From Hymenobacter sp. DG25B (GTDB lineage: Bacteria > Bacteroidota > Bacteroidia > Cytophagales > Hymenobacteraceae): a stretch of 64,000 bases of DNA. The notes below the pieces were generated by a model that searched no databases, was not told the DNA's origin, and saw only the letters and a program-made list of their open reading frames with translations. The stretch lies in contig NZ_CP010054.1 in assembly GCF_000801315.1 (NCBI RefSeq), forward strand, positions 2,542,001-2,606,000, given 5' to 3'. Below, one piece after another: positions 16,413-25,489 of this stretch. Each line of letters begins with the position of its first letter. Position 1 is the stretch's first letter. The position numbers and the translations under genes are program-made.

Positions 16413-18158
16413 CTAATCAAAATACTCGCGGGCCAAAGATTTATCGTGGCCGTAGATGTCGTCGCGGAAATGCACCTTCCCTGCTTCGTCTACCCAGGAG
16501 GTGAAATACACCAGATAAACCGGAAGCTTTTCCGGTAGGCTCACATATTTTTCCTGCCCCTGCGAGATAGTGCTCATGATATTCGACTCTCCCCAGCCGC
16601 TCTTATTGCGCAGCAGGTAAGTAGCCAGCCGGATGGGGTCTTGTACACGGACGCAGCCGTGGCTAAAGCCCCGCTTGGTCTGGTTGAAGAGCTCATCATG
16701 CGGCGTATCGTGCAGGTAGATGTCATCTGAATTCGGAAAGATAAACTTCACATTGCCCAGGTCATTCTGCGGGCCGGGGCGGCGGCGCAGGGTATAGCGC
16801 CAGGTTTTCTCCGTGAGGTTGGCCCAGTCAATGGTGCCCGGGTCAACCGGCGTAGCTTTAGCGCCGGAGCCTTTCACTACTTCCATATCCAGACGATCCA
16901 GCGTGCTGTAAGGATCAGCCGCTAGCTTCGGACGCAACTCTTTATCGATGATGCTGTAGGGCACATTCCAGTAAGGCGCCAGCACTACATATTCCATTTT
17001 GTCGCTGAACACGGGCGTTGCGTTCAGGGTCTTGCCCACAATTACCCGCATGTCAAAAACCTCTTTATTATTCTCGATAACGTGTAGCTTGTAGTCCGGA
17101 ATATTCACCAACAGATAGTCGGCTTCGAAGCGCTTAGGCACCCAGCGCCACCGCTCCATATTCAGCATAATCTGCTCAATCCGGTCTTCTAAAGGAACGT
17201 TAAGCTGCTTGAGCGTCTCGCCACCCACTACCCCGTCGGGGCGCAGGCCGTTGAGCTCCTGAAATTCTTTTACGGCATTTACCAGCTCACTATCATACTT
17301 AGGTGCCGGAGCCGCCTGAGTATTGGGGCCGCCATTAGATACCGGCGTAACGGGAGTAGCGGCCGGGGCTGGCTCGTTCAGCAGGCGCTGGCGCAGCAGC
17401 GGTACGCTGGCTGAGGCATCACCGGGCTTGAGCTTAAGCGTGGCCGGGATCTTTACCCAACCGCCATTACGCTGCAGAGCACGGTAATCGGCCAGGGCTT
17501 TTTTCAGCCGGTCGTACTCGGGGTGCAGAGGCTCAAACTCGTAGTACGGGTACGTGCTTTCGCGCTCCTTCAGAATGGTCATCAGGGCTTTGTGCAACTT
17601 GATTTTGTTGCGCTTCACCCGCCAATCCACGCCTTTTGTCTTGCGGGGGTCCACCGTACCGCGGTAAAAATCAGAGGCATAGTTAAAATACGTACCGGAA
17701 AGGGCTACATCAATTTCCTTCTCCAGCGCATTGCGCCGGGTAGTATCCTGCTGGGCTTTTTCCAGCTCAGCAAACAGCTTATTGAAGTCTTTTACTTTGT
17801 AATCCTTCGGGTCCAGGCCTTCTTCGGCTGCTTTATCGAGGACGGAAAGCATGGTTTGCGCCTGCGGAACCAACTCATGGTTGCGGAACCAGCCTAAGCG
17901 AAAGTCACGCTCCCGGTAGAATTTCTTGGCCCAGTCCAGCTGGTCTTTAAAAGCGGGCTCGGCCAGCATCTGGCGAACCACATATACACTATCCAGCTTG
18001 GGCTGCGGGCCGCCGGGCTTGGAAACAATACCCGGCAGGGCACTCTGGATTTTACTTTTCTGATCATCGCTGCAGGCAGCCGTCGACGCTAAAAGCGACA
18101 GGCTGAGCACCCAGAGCAGAAAAGTGGAAAAAAAAGATGATGCAAACGGTGATTTCAT
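16413..18158 (-). CDS. L,D-transpeptidase (YcbB/LdtD-like), lipoprotein
   Basis: This is a murein L,D-transpeptidase of 581 residues that would form 3-3 cross-links in peptidoglycan or attach proteins to it. The N-terminus is a lipoprotein signal with a lipobox ending STAAC (Cys near 29). Then follow a scaffold region (about 50-250), a peptidoglycan-binding-like segment near 300-330 (VNAVKEFQELNGLRPDGVVG), and the YkuD catalytic domain. The catalytic SHGCVRV includes Cys502, preceded by the conserved His-bearing YLHDTP. The length and order agree with the LdtD group rather than short Ldt enzymes. Confidence 0.95.
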   Translation of the reverse strand: MKSPFASSFFSTFLLWVLSLSLLASTAACSDDQKSKIQSALPGIVSKPGGPQPKLDSVYVVRQMLAEPAFKDQLDWAKKFYRERDFRLGWFRNHELVPQAQTMLSVLDKAAEEGLDPKDYKVKDFNKLFAELEKAQQDTTRRNALEKEIDVALSGTYFNYASDFYRGTVDPRKTKGVDWRVKRNKIKLHKALMTILKERESTYPYYEFEPLHPEYDRLKKALADYRALQRNGGWVKIPATLKLKPGDASASVPLLRQRLLNEPAPAATPVTPVSNGGPNTQAAPAPKYDSELVNAVKEFQELNGLRPDGVVGGETLKQLNVPLEDRIEQIMLNMERWRWVPKRFEADYLLVNIPDYKLHVIENNKEVFDMRVIVGKTLNATPVFSDKMEYVVLAPYWNVPYSIIDKELRPKLAADPYSTLDRLDMEVVKGSGAKATPVDPGTIDWANLTEKTWRYTLRRRPGPQNDLGNVKFIFPNSDDIYLHDTPHDELFNQTKRGFSHGCVRVQDPIRLATYLLRNKSGWGESNIMSTISQGQEKYVSLPEKLPVYLVYFTSWVDEAGKVHFRDDIYGHDKSLAREYFD

Positions 18159-18422
18159 GTCAGGAACGGGGTAGCGGCTCAGAAGCCAATAGAACGGTGA
18201 TAGACCAGGCAGGCCAAAAGCTGCTGCTTTGCTGGTCGGTCGTTCTACTTTAAATAACCGGGTAAGGTTATGTTTCCCTGGGATAGGGTCAAGCTACGCC
18301 ATGTCGCAAGTTACTGCTTTTGCAGATACACTTTTCACCTATTTTAACCGGCTGGGCCACGTAGCGTATTGGCTATATTTACGTCCTGCCCTTTTCGTCC
18401 ATCCTCTTTCTGCCGGTCTTCT

Positions 18423-20231
18423 ATGCCTACTTCTGCTGCCTTGCCGCTGCCCGCCGATCCGCACAGCTATGCCCGCCCTACGGAGGTGAGCGTGCGCCAT
18501 CTGATGCTTGATTTGAGTGTTGATTTCCGTACCCATATACTTTCCGGAGAAGCTACCTGGCAGCTGCAAGACCTGAGCGAGGCCGCCACGCTGTGGCTGG
18601 ATACCCGCGACCTGCAGATAGACGCCGTTAGTGTGGGCGACCACAAGCATGACACATCTACTACCTGGGAGCTGGGGCAGCCCGATGCTATCCTGGGCCA
18701 GTCCCTGCGCATTGCGCTGCCGGCCGGCACCAGCCAGGTCACCATCCGCTACCGCACCGCGCCCGGGGCCGCCGCTCTGCAGTGGCTGACGCCGGCGCAG
18801 ACGGCCGGGCAGCAGCAGCCCTTTTTGTTTACCCAGTCGCAGGCAATTCTGGCGCGTACCTGGCTGCCATGCCAGGACTCGCCCGGGGTGCGCTTCACCT
18901 ATGAAGCCACCGTACGCGTGCCCTCCCACCTGCTGGCTTTAATGAGTGCCGAAAACCCGCAGATGCGCAACGCGCTGGGCGAATACCATTTTCGCATGAC
19001 GCAGCCTATTCCGGCCTATCTCATGGCCCTGGCGGTTGGGGATCTGGCCTTCACGCCCCTGAGCGGGCGCACCGGCATTTATGCAGAACCGATAACCCTG
19101 CCCACCGCTACCAGTGAGTTTGCAGACCTTGATAAAATGGTGGCGGCCGCCGAAGAGCTGTACGGACCTTATCAGTGGGAACGATACGATTTGCTGGTGC
19201 TTCCGCCCAGCTTTCCCTTCGGGGGAATGGAAAACCCCCGTTTAACATTTGTAACGCCCACCATTCTGGCCGGCGACCGAAGCCTGACCAGTCTGGTGGC
19301 CCATGAGCTGGCCCACTCCTGGTCCGGCAACCTGGTGACGAATGCCACTTGGAACGACTTCTGGCTGAACGAGGGCTTTACCGTTTACTTTGAGCGGCGC
19401 ATTATGGAAAAGCTCTACGGCCGCCCCTACGCGGATATGCTGCAGGTACTGGGACACACCTCCCTGCTGCACACCCTGGCAGAGCTAGGCCCGGCCAGCG
19501 CCGACACCCATCTGCATTTGAACCTGGCCGGCCGCGACCCCGACGAAGGGCTGAATGAAATTGCCTACGAAAAAGGCGACTACCTTCTCCTGACCCTGGA
19601 GCACCTGGTGGGCCGCGACGAGCTGGATGCCTTTATTAAGGAATACTTTGCCCGGCACCGTTTTCAGTCTATGGATACCGCCTCGTTTTTGGCCTACCTC
19701 CGGCGCCAGCTGCTGAATCAGCATTCGGGCCTGGAAGAAAAGCTCCAGCTTTCGGCCTGGGTGGATGCCCCCGGCATTCCCACCGTAGCGCCGCCCGTAA
19801 CCTCCGAGCGTTTCACGCTGGTAGAACAGGCCCGGCAGGATTGGCTGGACGGTACGCCCGCTACCCTGCTTTCCACCAAAGGCTGGAGCAGCCACGAATG
19901 GGTTCATTTCCTGCAGGGCCTGCCGGATCCGTTGTCTTCCGACAAGCTGGCCGAGCTGGATGCGGCCTTTCAGCTTACGCATTCGGGTAACTCCGAAATT
20001 CTGGCGGCCTGGTTTCCGCACACGCTGGCCGCTGGCTACCACCCCGCCGATGCCGCGCTGGAATCTTTTCTGACCCGCGTAGGGCGGCGCAAGTTTCTGG
20101 TGCCCCTCTACAAAGCACTTTTAGCCGCGCCCGATGGTCATGAGCGGGCGCAGGCCGTATATACGCAGGCCCGCCCCAACTACCACTCCGTAGCCAGTGG
20201 AACACTGGATGTTCTGCTGGGGCGTTCGTAA
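18423..20231 (+). CDS. M1-family metallopeptidase (leukotriene A4 hydrolase/aminopeptidase type)
   Basis: This is a zinc aminopeptidase of 602 residues. GGMENP, which recognises the substrate N-terminus, is at 267-272. The zinc motif HELAH is at 294-298, with the third ligand Glu317 in NEGFT 18 residues on (HEXXHX18E). The length and the C-terminal helical region (about 470-602) fit the leukotriene A4 hydrolase-like branch rather than the longer PepN. There is no signal peptide at the chosen start (18423), so it is probably cytoplasmic. The cyanophycinase gene begins 25 bases after its stop, so the two may be cotranscribed. Confidence 0.93.
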   Translation: MPTSAALPLPADPHSYARPTEVSVRHLMLDLSVDFRTHILSGEATWQLQDLSEAATLWLDTRDLQIDAVSVGDHKHDTSTTWELGQPDAILGQSLRIALPAGTSQVTIRYRTAPGAAALQWLTPAQTAGQQQPFLFTQSQAILARTWLPCQDSPGVRFTYEATVRVPSHLLALMSAENPQMRNALGEYHFRMTQPIPAYLMALAVGDLAFTPLSGRTGIYAEPITLPTATSEFADLDKMVAAAEELYGPYQWERYDLLVLPPSFPFGGMENPRLTFVTPTILAGDRSLTSLVAHELAHSWSGNLVTNATWNDFWLNEGFTVYFERRIMEKLYGRPYADMLQVLGHTSLLHTLAELGPASADTHLHLNLAGRDPDEGLNEIAYEKGDYLLLTLEHLVGRDELDAFIKEYFARHRFQSMDTASFLAYLRRQLLNQHSGLEEKLQLSAWVDAPGIPTVAPPVTSERFTLVEQARQDWLDGTPATLLSTKGWSSHEWVHFLQGLPDPLSSDKLAELDAAFQLTHSGNSEILAAWFPHTLAAGYHPADAALESFLTRVGRRKFLVPLYKALLAAPDGHERAQAVYTQARPNYHSVASGTLDVLLGRS

Positions 20232-20256
20232 ACCAAAGCCAACACCGCCGTTTTTT

Positions 20257-21237
20257 ATGGCGCGAAGCTTGCCTGCAGGTACTAGCTTTGCCTTGTTGAG
20301 TAATAAAGTAGTATTTGAATTGAAAACACAAAAACCTCTTGGGAAACTGATTGCCGTTGGAGGCAATGAAGATAAGGGCACTTACTCCAGCCCCCGGGTA
20401 CGGAAGAAGTACTACCTCAATTTCTTTGAGCTGGGCATTCTGAAGCGGGTGGTAACCGAGTCGCACAAAACCGACCCGCGCATTGAGGTGGTGACCACGG
20501 CTTCCATGATTCCGGTGGAAGTGGGTACTATCTACACGTCATCCTTCGGGATGCTGAACTGCCACAATGTGGGCGTGATGGATATCCGCACCCCGGAAGA
20601 CGCGCGCCTGCCGGAATACCTGGAGCGCCTGCGCACCTGCGACATTATCATGTTCAGCGGGGGCAATCAGTCCCGGCTGAAACAAATGTTTGGCGACAGC
20701 CCGTTTCTGGACCTGCTGACCAGCCGCTATTACACGGAGCCCAACTTTGTGGTGGCTGGCACAAGTGCCGGCGCCATGGCTATGTCGCAAATCATGATTA
20801 CCGGCGGTAGTGTGCCGGATGCCCTTCTGAAAGGTGCCGTTAAAATCGGAACCGGCCTGGCCCTGATTGATGATGTGGTGATTGACTCCCACTTTGTAAA
20901 GCGGGGCCGCTTTGGCCGTTTGATTGAAGCCGTCAGCCTGCATCACAAGCTCATTGGCATTGGCCTGGGCGAGGATACCGGCGTGCTGATTACAGATGGC
21001 AATCTGATTGAAACCATCGGCTCCAACCTGGTTATTATTATGGATGGCCACAACATAGGCCATAACAACGCCCCTACCGTGAAGAATGGCACTGCCCTTT
21101 CTTTGGAAGGTATGACGATGCACGTGCTGGCGAAAGGCAACGTGTATGATATCGAGGAACGGCGCTTTTACTGCGACCGGCAAACGCACCAGCAACACAT
21201 GCTTACGCTGGCGGAAAGCTCGCACGCGGGCCATTAG
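20257..21237 (+). CDS. cphB: Cyanophycinase
   Basis: This is a serine peptidase of family S51 (326 residues) that cleaves cyanophycin, the multi-L-arginyl-poly-L-aspartate storage polymer, to beta-Asp-Arg dipeptides. GTSAGA at 168-173 carries the nucleophile Ser170 with the family pattern. Other features are GKLIAVGGNEDKG near the N-terminus and the IMFSGGNQSRL loop. The start at 20257 fits the usual N-terminus. The gene converges on an isoaspartyl peptidase/asparaginase gene, the enzyme that would split the dipeptide product, so the pair forms a degradation module. No cyanophycin synthetase lies in the window. Confidence 0.93.
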   Translation: MARSLPAGTSFALLSNKVVFELKTQKPLGKLIAVGGNEDKGTYSSPRVRKKYYLNFFELGILKRVVTESHKTDPRIEVVTTASMIPVEVGTIYTSSFGMLNCHNVGVMDIRTPEDARLPEYLERLRTCDIIMFSGGNQSRLKQMFGDSPFLDLLTSRYYTEPNFVVAGTSAGAMAMSQIMITGGSVPDALLKGAVKIGTGLALIDDVVIDSHFVKRGRFGRLIEAVSLHHKLIGIGLGEDTGVLITDGNLIETIGSNLVIIMDGHNIGHNNAPTVKNGTALSLEGMTMHVLAKGNVYDIEERRFYCDRQTHQQHMLTLAESSHAGH

Positions 21238-21254
21238 TCCCTCCTTCAGCCCAA

Positions 21255-21296
21255 TAAAAAAGCCCGGCGTCCGAGACAGGATGCCGGGCTTTTTTG
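21255..21296. terminator. Bidirectional terminator between cphB and the isoaspartyl peptidase
   Basis: The stem AAAAAAGCCCGGC..TCC / GGA..GCCGGGCTTTTTT lies between the convergent genes. Confidence 0.88.
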
Positions 21297-21344
21297 TTGG
21301 GCTGAAACAGGCAGCCACAATGCACCTATATATATAAGGAGTAG

Positions 21345-22327
21345 CTAGTCGGCGTAAATACCAATTTCCAGGGGAGAGTTAGAGGTGCGGCTGGCCCGGT
21401 ACATTCCTTCGGAGTTGAAGGGCAAAGAGATGTTGCCAGCGGCATCTACCGCCACCAGGCCGCCCTCGCCCCCACCGGCGCCAGCTTATCGTGCACCACA
21501 ATGCGGCAGGCTTCTGCCAAACTTAGGCCGCGGTATTCCATGAGGCAGGAAATATCATGGGCCACTACGGCGCGCAGGAAAAACTCGCCGTGCCCGGTGC
21601 AACTGATGGCGCAGGTAGCGTTATCGGCAAAGGTACCGGCCCCGATAACGGGCGAGTCGCCGATGCGGGAGTAGCGCTTGTTGGTCATGCCGCCGGTGCT
21701 GGTGGCGGCGGCCAGGTTGCCATACCGGTCGCGGGCTACGGCGCCCACGGTGCCCATCTTCTTTTTGGGATCTTCCGGGAAAGCGCCGGGCTCTACCAGG
21801 GGCGCCGGCTCTTTTACCGCCTGGCTATGGTCCAGACGTACGCGGCCCTCCAGAATGGCCTCCTGTAACTGGTCGTAGCGGTGCTGGGTAAAAAAGTAGG
21901 CGGCGGGTTGCGTAGGCAGGCCGTGCTCCTTGGCCAGCTCATCGGCGCCGGGCCAGGCCAGCAGTACGTGCTCCGTATGCTCCATCACCAGGCGGGCGGC
22001 CTGAATGGGGTTTTTCACGGTGCGCACGCCGGCAACCGCGCCGGCGGCGCGGTTGCGGCCGTCCATAATGGCGGCATCCATTTCGTGGTGGCCATCGTGG
22101 GTGAACACGGCGCCGCGGCCGGCATTAAACAAAGGGCAGTCTTCCAGCGAGCGGACAGCCATTTCCACGGCATCGAGGGCGGGCCCACCGGCCTCCAGTA
22201 CCGCATAGCCAATTTCCAGGGCCGACTGCAGCGCGGTGCGGTAAGCTTGTTCCTGGGCAGCCGTCATGCGGGCCCGTGCTATGGTTCCGGCCCCGCCGTG
22301 TAAGGCCAGCGCCAATTCATTTATCAT
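21345..22327 (-). pseudogene. Isoaspartyl peptidase / L-asparaginase, frameshifted near its 3' end
   Basis: This is a type 2 Ntn-hydrolase asparaginase/isoaspartyl dipeptidase. The N-terminal LALHGGAG block and the nucleophile Thr193 in GTVGAVA (192-198, autocleavage site) are present, and GNLAAATSTGGMTNK follows. The frame breaks at the run of five G (21469-21473 on the plus strand: CCCCC), after which the expected GGEGGLVAVDAAGNI continues in another frame and runs to a stop at 21345-21347. One extra G would restore about 327 residues. This could be a true recent mutation or a sequencing error at the homopolymer. The intact enzyme would split beta-Asp-Arg from cyanophycinase. Confidence 0.9.
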
Positions 22328-22426
22328 AAGAGTACTACCTGCAAGGTGAAAAATACGTAGCTAAGCCTACGGCCCCGGGCCGGGCAAGTTGACAGCCCAG
22401 GTGCCGGTAGGGTCATTTTTTTTTCG

Positions 22427-22434
22427 TAGGTTTG
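22427..22434 (+). promoter_or_regulatory. -7 box TAGGTTTG upstream of the DUF3127 gene
   Basis: TAGGTTTG matches TAnnTTTG 36 bases before the ATG at 22471, leaving a short leader. Confidence 0.5.
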
Positions 22435-22470
22435 ACCTACTGTTTTCACTTCCCCAAACTATCCTTTCTT

Positions 22471-22899
22471 ATGGCTTACGATGCTACCGGCCGCCTGCAC
22501 GAAATTTTTGACGAGCAGCAGGTGAGCGAGAAATTCCGCAAGCGCGAATTCGTGCTGGAAGTTATAGATGGCCAGTACCCTGAGCATATCAAATTCCAGT
22601 TGGTACAAGACAAAACCGCTCTCATCGACCAATACAAAGTGGGCGACGAAGTTAAGGTAACTTTTAACCTGCGCGGCCGCGGCTTCAACAAAAACGGCCA
22701 GATGCTGTACTTCACCAACCTGGAAGCCTGGAAGCTGGAACCCGCTTCCGGTGGTGCCAGCGGCGGTGGTGCTTCAGCTGGTGGCTACAATCAGCAGCAA
22801 GCCGCACCACGTCCGGCTGCCAACCAGAACCAGAATCTGCGCGCTCAGCCTTCGGCGGCTCCTATTGCCGGCGACGACGACAACGACCTGCCTTTCTAG
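22471..22899 (+). CDS. DUF3127 protein with SSB-like C-terminal tail
   Basis: This 142-residue protein matches DUF3127, predicted to have an OB fold: MAYDATGRLHEIFDEQQVSEKF, then REFVLEVIDGQYPEHIKFQLVQDK, VGDEVKVTFNLRGRGF and GQMLYFTNLEAW. After residue about 95 it becomes Gly, Ser, Gln and Ala rich. It ends DDDNDLPF, closely like the acidic tail of single-stranded DNA-binding proteins (E. coli ends DDDIPF), through which SSB recruits partner proteins. Such an organisation, OB fold plus disordered linker plus acidic tip, mirrors SSB. A role in DNA maintenance is inferred, not shown. Confidence 0.82.
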   Translation: MAYDATGRLHEIFDEQQVSEKFRKREFVLEVIDGQYPEHIKFQLVQDKTALIDQYKVGDEVKVTFNLRGRGFNKNGQMLYFTNLEAWKLEPASGGASGGGASAGGYNQQQAAPRPAANQNQNLRAQPSAAPIAGDDDNDLPF

Positions 22900-22925
22900 G
22901 TTTCATCAGCTTCGCTTTCCACAAA

Positions 22926-22961
22926 CAAAATGCCGCTCTCTCCGGGGAGCGGCATTTTGTT
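22926..22961. terminator. Intrinsic terminator after the DUF3127 gene
   Basis: The stem CAAAATGCCGCTC / GAGCGGCATTTTG lies 27 bases after the stop. Confidence 0.82.
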
Positions 22962-23040
22962 TTGCTAAAAATCAATAAATGGTAAACTCAGGGCCCGTCT
23001 TTACACGTTTATGCGGCAGAGTTTCGATTTTTTATTTCCA

Positions 23041-23919
23041 ATGGCCTCCTCCCCCTCCATTTCTGACATGCACGGCAAAACGGTTTTGATTACCGGGGCC
23101 TCGGGGGGTATTGGCCTGGCTACGGCCCGGCAGCTGGCCCGGCAAGGCGCCCGCCTGGTGCTGGTGTGCCGCAACCCGGAAAAAGCCGAGCTGGCCCGGG
23201 CCACGGTGCAGGAGGCCGCCGGGCCGGAAACCCCCGTGGATGTACTGCTGTGCGACTTATCCCTGCTGCGCAACGTGCGCACCCTGGCCGCCGAGGTGGC
23301 CCGGCGCTACCCCCGGCTGGATGTGTTGATTAATAATGCCGGCATTATGCCCGGGCCGCTTACCGTGACCGAAGAAGGCCATGAGCTGAGCTGGGTAACA
23401 AACCATCTGTCGGTGTTTACGCTGACCAACTTATTGCTACCCCAGCTGATGGCGGCGGAACAGGCCCGCATTATTACGCTGGCCTCAGAAGCGCATTGGC
23501 TGGGCCAGATTGAAGCCTCGCAGGAAGCCCGCAACGACCCGCATAAATACAGCGCCATTACAGCTTACTGTGATTCCAAGCTGGCTAATATTCTGTTTAC
23601 CAACGAGCTGGCTCACCGCCTGGAGCTCACGGGCATTACGGCCAATTGCGTACACCCCGGCATGGTGAACTCAGGATTGATGAACCCGCAAACGCCGTTG
23701 CTGATGAAATCGATGTGGTACATGGCCCTGCCGTTTATGATCAGTACCGAGCGGGGGGCCCAAACCAGCATTTATCTGGCCTCCGCCCCGGAGGTAGCGC
23801 GCATCAGCGGTAAATATTTCAAGCGAAATAAGCCCGGCCGCAGCTCCGCCAAAGCCCAGAGCCGAGCCGAAGCCAGCCGGCTTTGGCGCATTTCAGAAGA
23901 AGAAACCGGTATGGAGTAA
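23041..23919 (+). CDS. SDR-family oxidoreductase, retinol-dehydrogenase-like
   Basis: This is a 292-residue short-chain dehydrogenase with TGASGGIG at 18-25, NNAGIM, and YCDSK as the active-site Tyr-Lys pair. The motif NNAGIMPGPLTVTEEGHELSWVTNH is the block of the WW-domain/retinol dehydrogenase-like group, in which the enzymes act on hydrophobic alcohols or aldehydes. The substrate is unknown. The start at 23041 gives a normal SDR N-terminus (MASSPSISDMHGKTVLIT). No operon partner is evident. Confidence 0.9.
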   Translation: MASSPSISDMHGKTVLITGASGGIGLATARQLARQGARLVLVCRNPEKAELARATVQEAAGPETPVDVLLCDLSLLRNVRTLAAEVARRYPRLDVLINNAGIMPGPLTVTEEGHELSWVTNHLSVFTLTNLLLPQLMAAEQARIITLASEAHWLGQIEASQEARNDPHKYSAITAYCDSKLANILFTNELAHRLELTGITANCVHPGMVNSGLMNPQTPLLMKSMWYMALPFMISTERGAQTSIYLASAPEVARISGKYFKRNKPGRSSAKAQSRAEASRLWRISEEETGME

Positions 23920-24020
23920 GCTCGCCAGGCGGCCAAATCAGATTAACCGCCGTGCTGCTGAGCTGTTGTAGCGGTACTGGTTATTACCACTTTTTCAGGC
24001 CTCGTCATTTACTATTTCCC

Positions 24021-24644
24021 ATGTCTGAACTGCTGGAGTTGATTGCGCAGGGCGAGGGGGAACGGCTGGAATTCAAAAAGAAAACCACCCACCCTACCCG
24101 CATTGCCCGCACCATCGTATCGTTGGCTAACACGCACGGCGGCCAGGTGCTGGTGGGGGTAGATGATGATGGACGCGTGGTGGGCGTGCGCGAACCTGAG
24201 GAGGAAATGTATGTGTTGCGGCTGGCCTCAGAGTTGTACACAGACCCACCGGTGCCGCTGGCCTTTGAGGAAGTGGAGGAAGATGGCCGCACCGTACTAA
24301 TTGTAACGGTGCGCGAGAGTGCGCACAAGCCCCACCGGGCGCAGGTGGCCGATGGCGACTGGCGTGGCTATGTGCGCGTGCGCGACGAAAGTGTGCAAAC
24401 CAGTCAGCTCACTGAAAAATCCCTGACGCTGGATGACGCGCCCGGCCTGGAGAAGCTGCCTTTAAATAAGGAGGAGCTGGCCGTGCTGGATTATCTCAGC
24501 AAAAATCCGCGGATTACGCTGGCGCAGTACATGAAGCTGCTCAACATTGGCCAGCGCCGCGCCCACCGCACCCTCATTAAGCTCACGCTGCACGGCTACA
24601 TCAAGCACCACGACAAACAGAAAGAAGTGTACTACACGCTGTAA
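24021..24644 (+). CDS. AlbA_2-domain putative DNA-binding/ATP-binding regulator
   Basis: This 207-residue protein has an N-terminal AlbA_2/Schlafen-type domain (about 1-130; EGERLEFKKKTTHPTRIARTIVSLANTHGGQ with the conserved ANTHGG turn). A C-terminal winged-helix-like region (about 147-207; EELAVLDYLSKNPRITLAQYM and RAHRTLIKLTLHGYI) follows. It is probably a DNA-binding transcriptional regulator, though the AlbA_2 group also includes helicase accessory proteins, so this is inference. The start at 24021 gives the family N-terminus MSELLELIAQGEGERLEFK. Confidence 0.85.
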   Translation: MSELLELIAQGEGERLEFKKKTTHPTRIARTIVSLANTHGGQVLVGVDDDGRVVGVREPEEEMYVLRLASELYTDPPVPLAFEEVEEDGRTVLIVTVRESAHKPHRAQVADGDWRGYVRVRDESVQTSQLTEKSLTLDDAPGLEKLPLNKEELAVLDYLSKNPRITLAQYMKLLNIGQRRAHRTLIKLTLHGYIKHHDKQKEVYYTL

Positions 24645-24713
24645 GTGCCAAGCTGGTCTGTTATCAGAATCGTTCCTGACAGCAGTACTGGCCAGTCCTA
24701 ATGAGTTACAAAC

Positions 24714-24752
24714 ACAGCCGCCGCCAGATCTGGTAAATCTGGCGGCGGCTGT
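24714..24752. terminator. Intrinsic terminator after the AlbA_2 gene
   Basis: The 16-base-pair stem ACAGCCGCCGCCAGAT / ATCTGGCGGCGGCTGT has a seven-base loop. It lies between this gene and the minus-strand 38-residue gene. Confidence 0.75.
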
Positions 24753-24766
24753 ATTATGTCGAAAAG

Positions 24767-24883
24767 TTAATCCTGGCGGCTGTCGCGGGCTTTTTTCTTC
24801 TCTTCCTTAGCGGCCTTCTTTTCCTTAGTTGTTTTAGCAGGCTCCTTCTTTTTTTCTTTGCGGGGTTCTTGTGCTTTTGCCAT
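24767..24883 (-). CDS. Small lysine-rich basic protein, 38 residues
   Basis: This small reading frame encodes MAKAQEPRKEKKKEP and continues as a Lys/Glu/Ala-rich chain ending ARDSRQD. It has no hydrophobic segment, so it is probably soluble and positively charged, like small ribosome- or DNA-associated proteins. Its reality is moderately supported: the start codon is followed by an uninterrupted biased frame and it ends just before a strong terminator. No homologous family is recognised. Confidence 0.5.
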   Translation of the reverse strand: MAKAQEPRKEKKKEPAKTTKEKKAAKEEKKKARDSRQD

Positions 24884-24958
24884 GATGGAGAGGACTGAGG
24901 TAAGTAAATCGGGTTTTAGTGCCTAACGAGAAGGCGGCTTTCTGTGTTGTGGAGGGGC

Positions 24959-25489
24959 CTATTTCAGGGCCGGCAAATACCGCTCGCGCAGCAATTGCAG
25001 GTGGTGGGCCTCATGGCCGGGAATAATATAGGCCAGGGCCTGCACGCTTACCGGGTTATTGCTGGCGGAGCCCAGGCGCTCAAAGGCATCGGGCTGGAAA
25101 GAGCGCAACAGGCTGAGCGTGGCAGCCCGCACGGTATCATACTCCTGCAGAATATCGGTCAGGACGCGGGCATTCGCTCCGGAGGCGGGCACGTAGCTGT
25201 CCTGATCGAAGCCGGGCAGCGGCTGCTGGTCGCCGCGCGCAATGCGTAACGCGCGGTAGGCGAAAATGCGCTCCGTATCCATCATGTGCACCAACGACTC
25301 TTTAATAGTCCATTTGCCGGGCGCGTAGGCAAACAGAGCCTGATCATCGGTGAGGGGCTCCAGAAGCTGGCGTAGCTCCCGGGGTTGCTGCTCCAGAAAG
25401 GCCAGGGGGTCGGCGTCGGCCGGAATCAGGCGAACGTAGGTATCGTAGTAGGGGGCGTACTGGCCGGCAGTGGGGCGGTTGGTAAGCAT
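24959..25489 (-). CDS. DinB-family protein
   Basis: This 176-residue protein has a DinB/YfiT-type four-helix fold: ADADPLAFLEQQPRELRQLLE, WTIKESLVHMMDTERIFAYRAL, and at the end GHEAHHLQLLRERYLPAL. The metal-binding histidines fall at the expected places, with H in VHMMDTE and the HEAHH pair. The family includes metal-dependent small-molecule transferases such as bacillithiol S-transferase, but no function can be set here. The start at 25489 (MLTNRPTAGQ) is preferred over a distant in-frame start. Confidence 0.9.
   Translation of the reverse strand: MLTNRPTAGQYAPYYDTYVRLIPADADPLAFLEQQPRELRQLLEPLTDDQALFAYAPGKWTIKESLVHMMDTERIFAYRALRIARGDQQPLPGFDQDSYVPASGANARVLTDILQEYDTVRAATLSLLRSFQPDAFERLGSASNNPVSVQALAYIIPGHEAHHLQLLRERYLPALK

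Noticed and set aside
16136..16504. Plus-strand frame of 122 residues before the transpeptidase gene
   Set aside because: It runs through the terminator at 16323-16363 and into the transpeptidase gene, and its product does not look like a folded protein.
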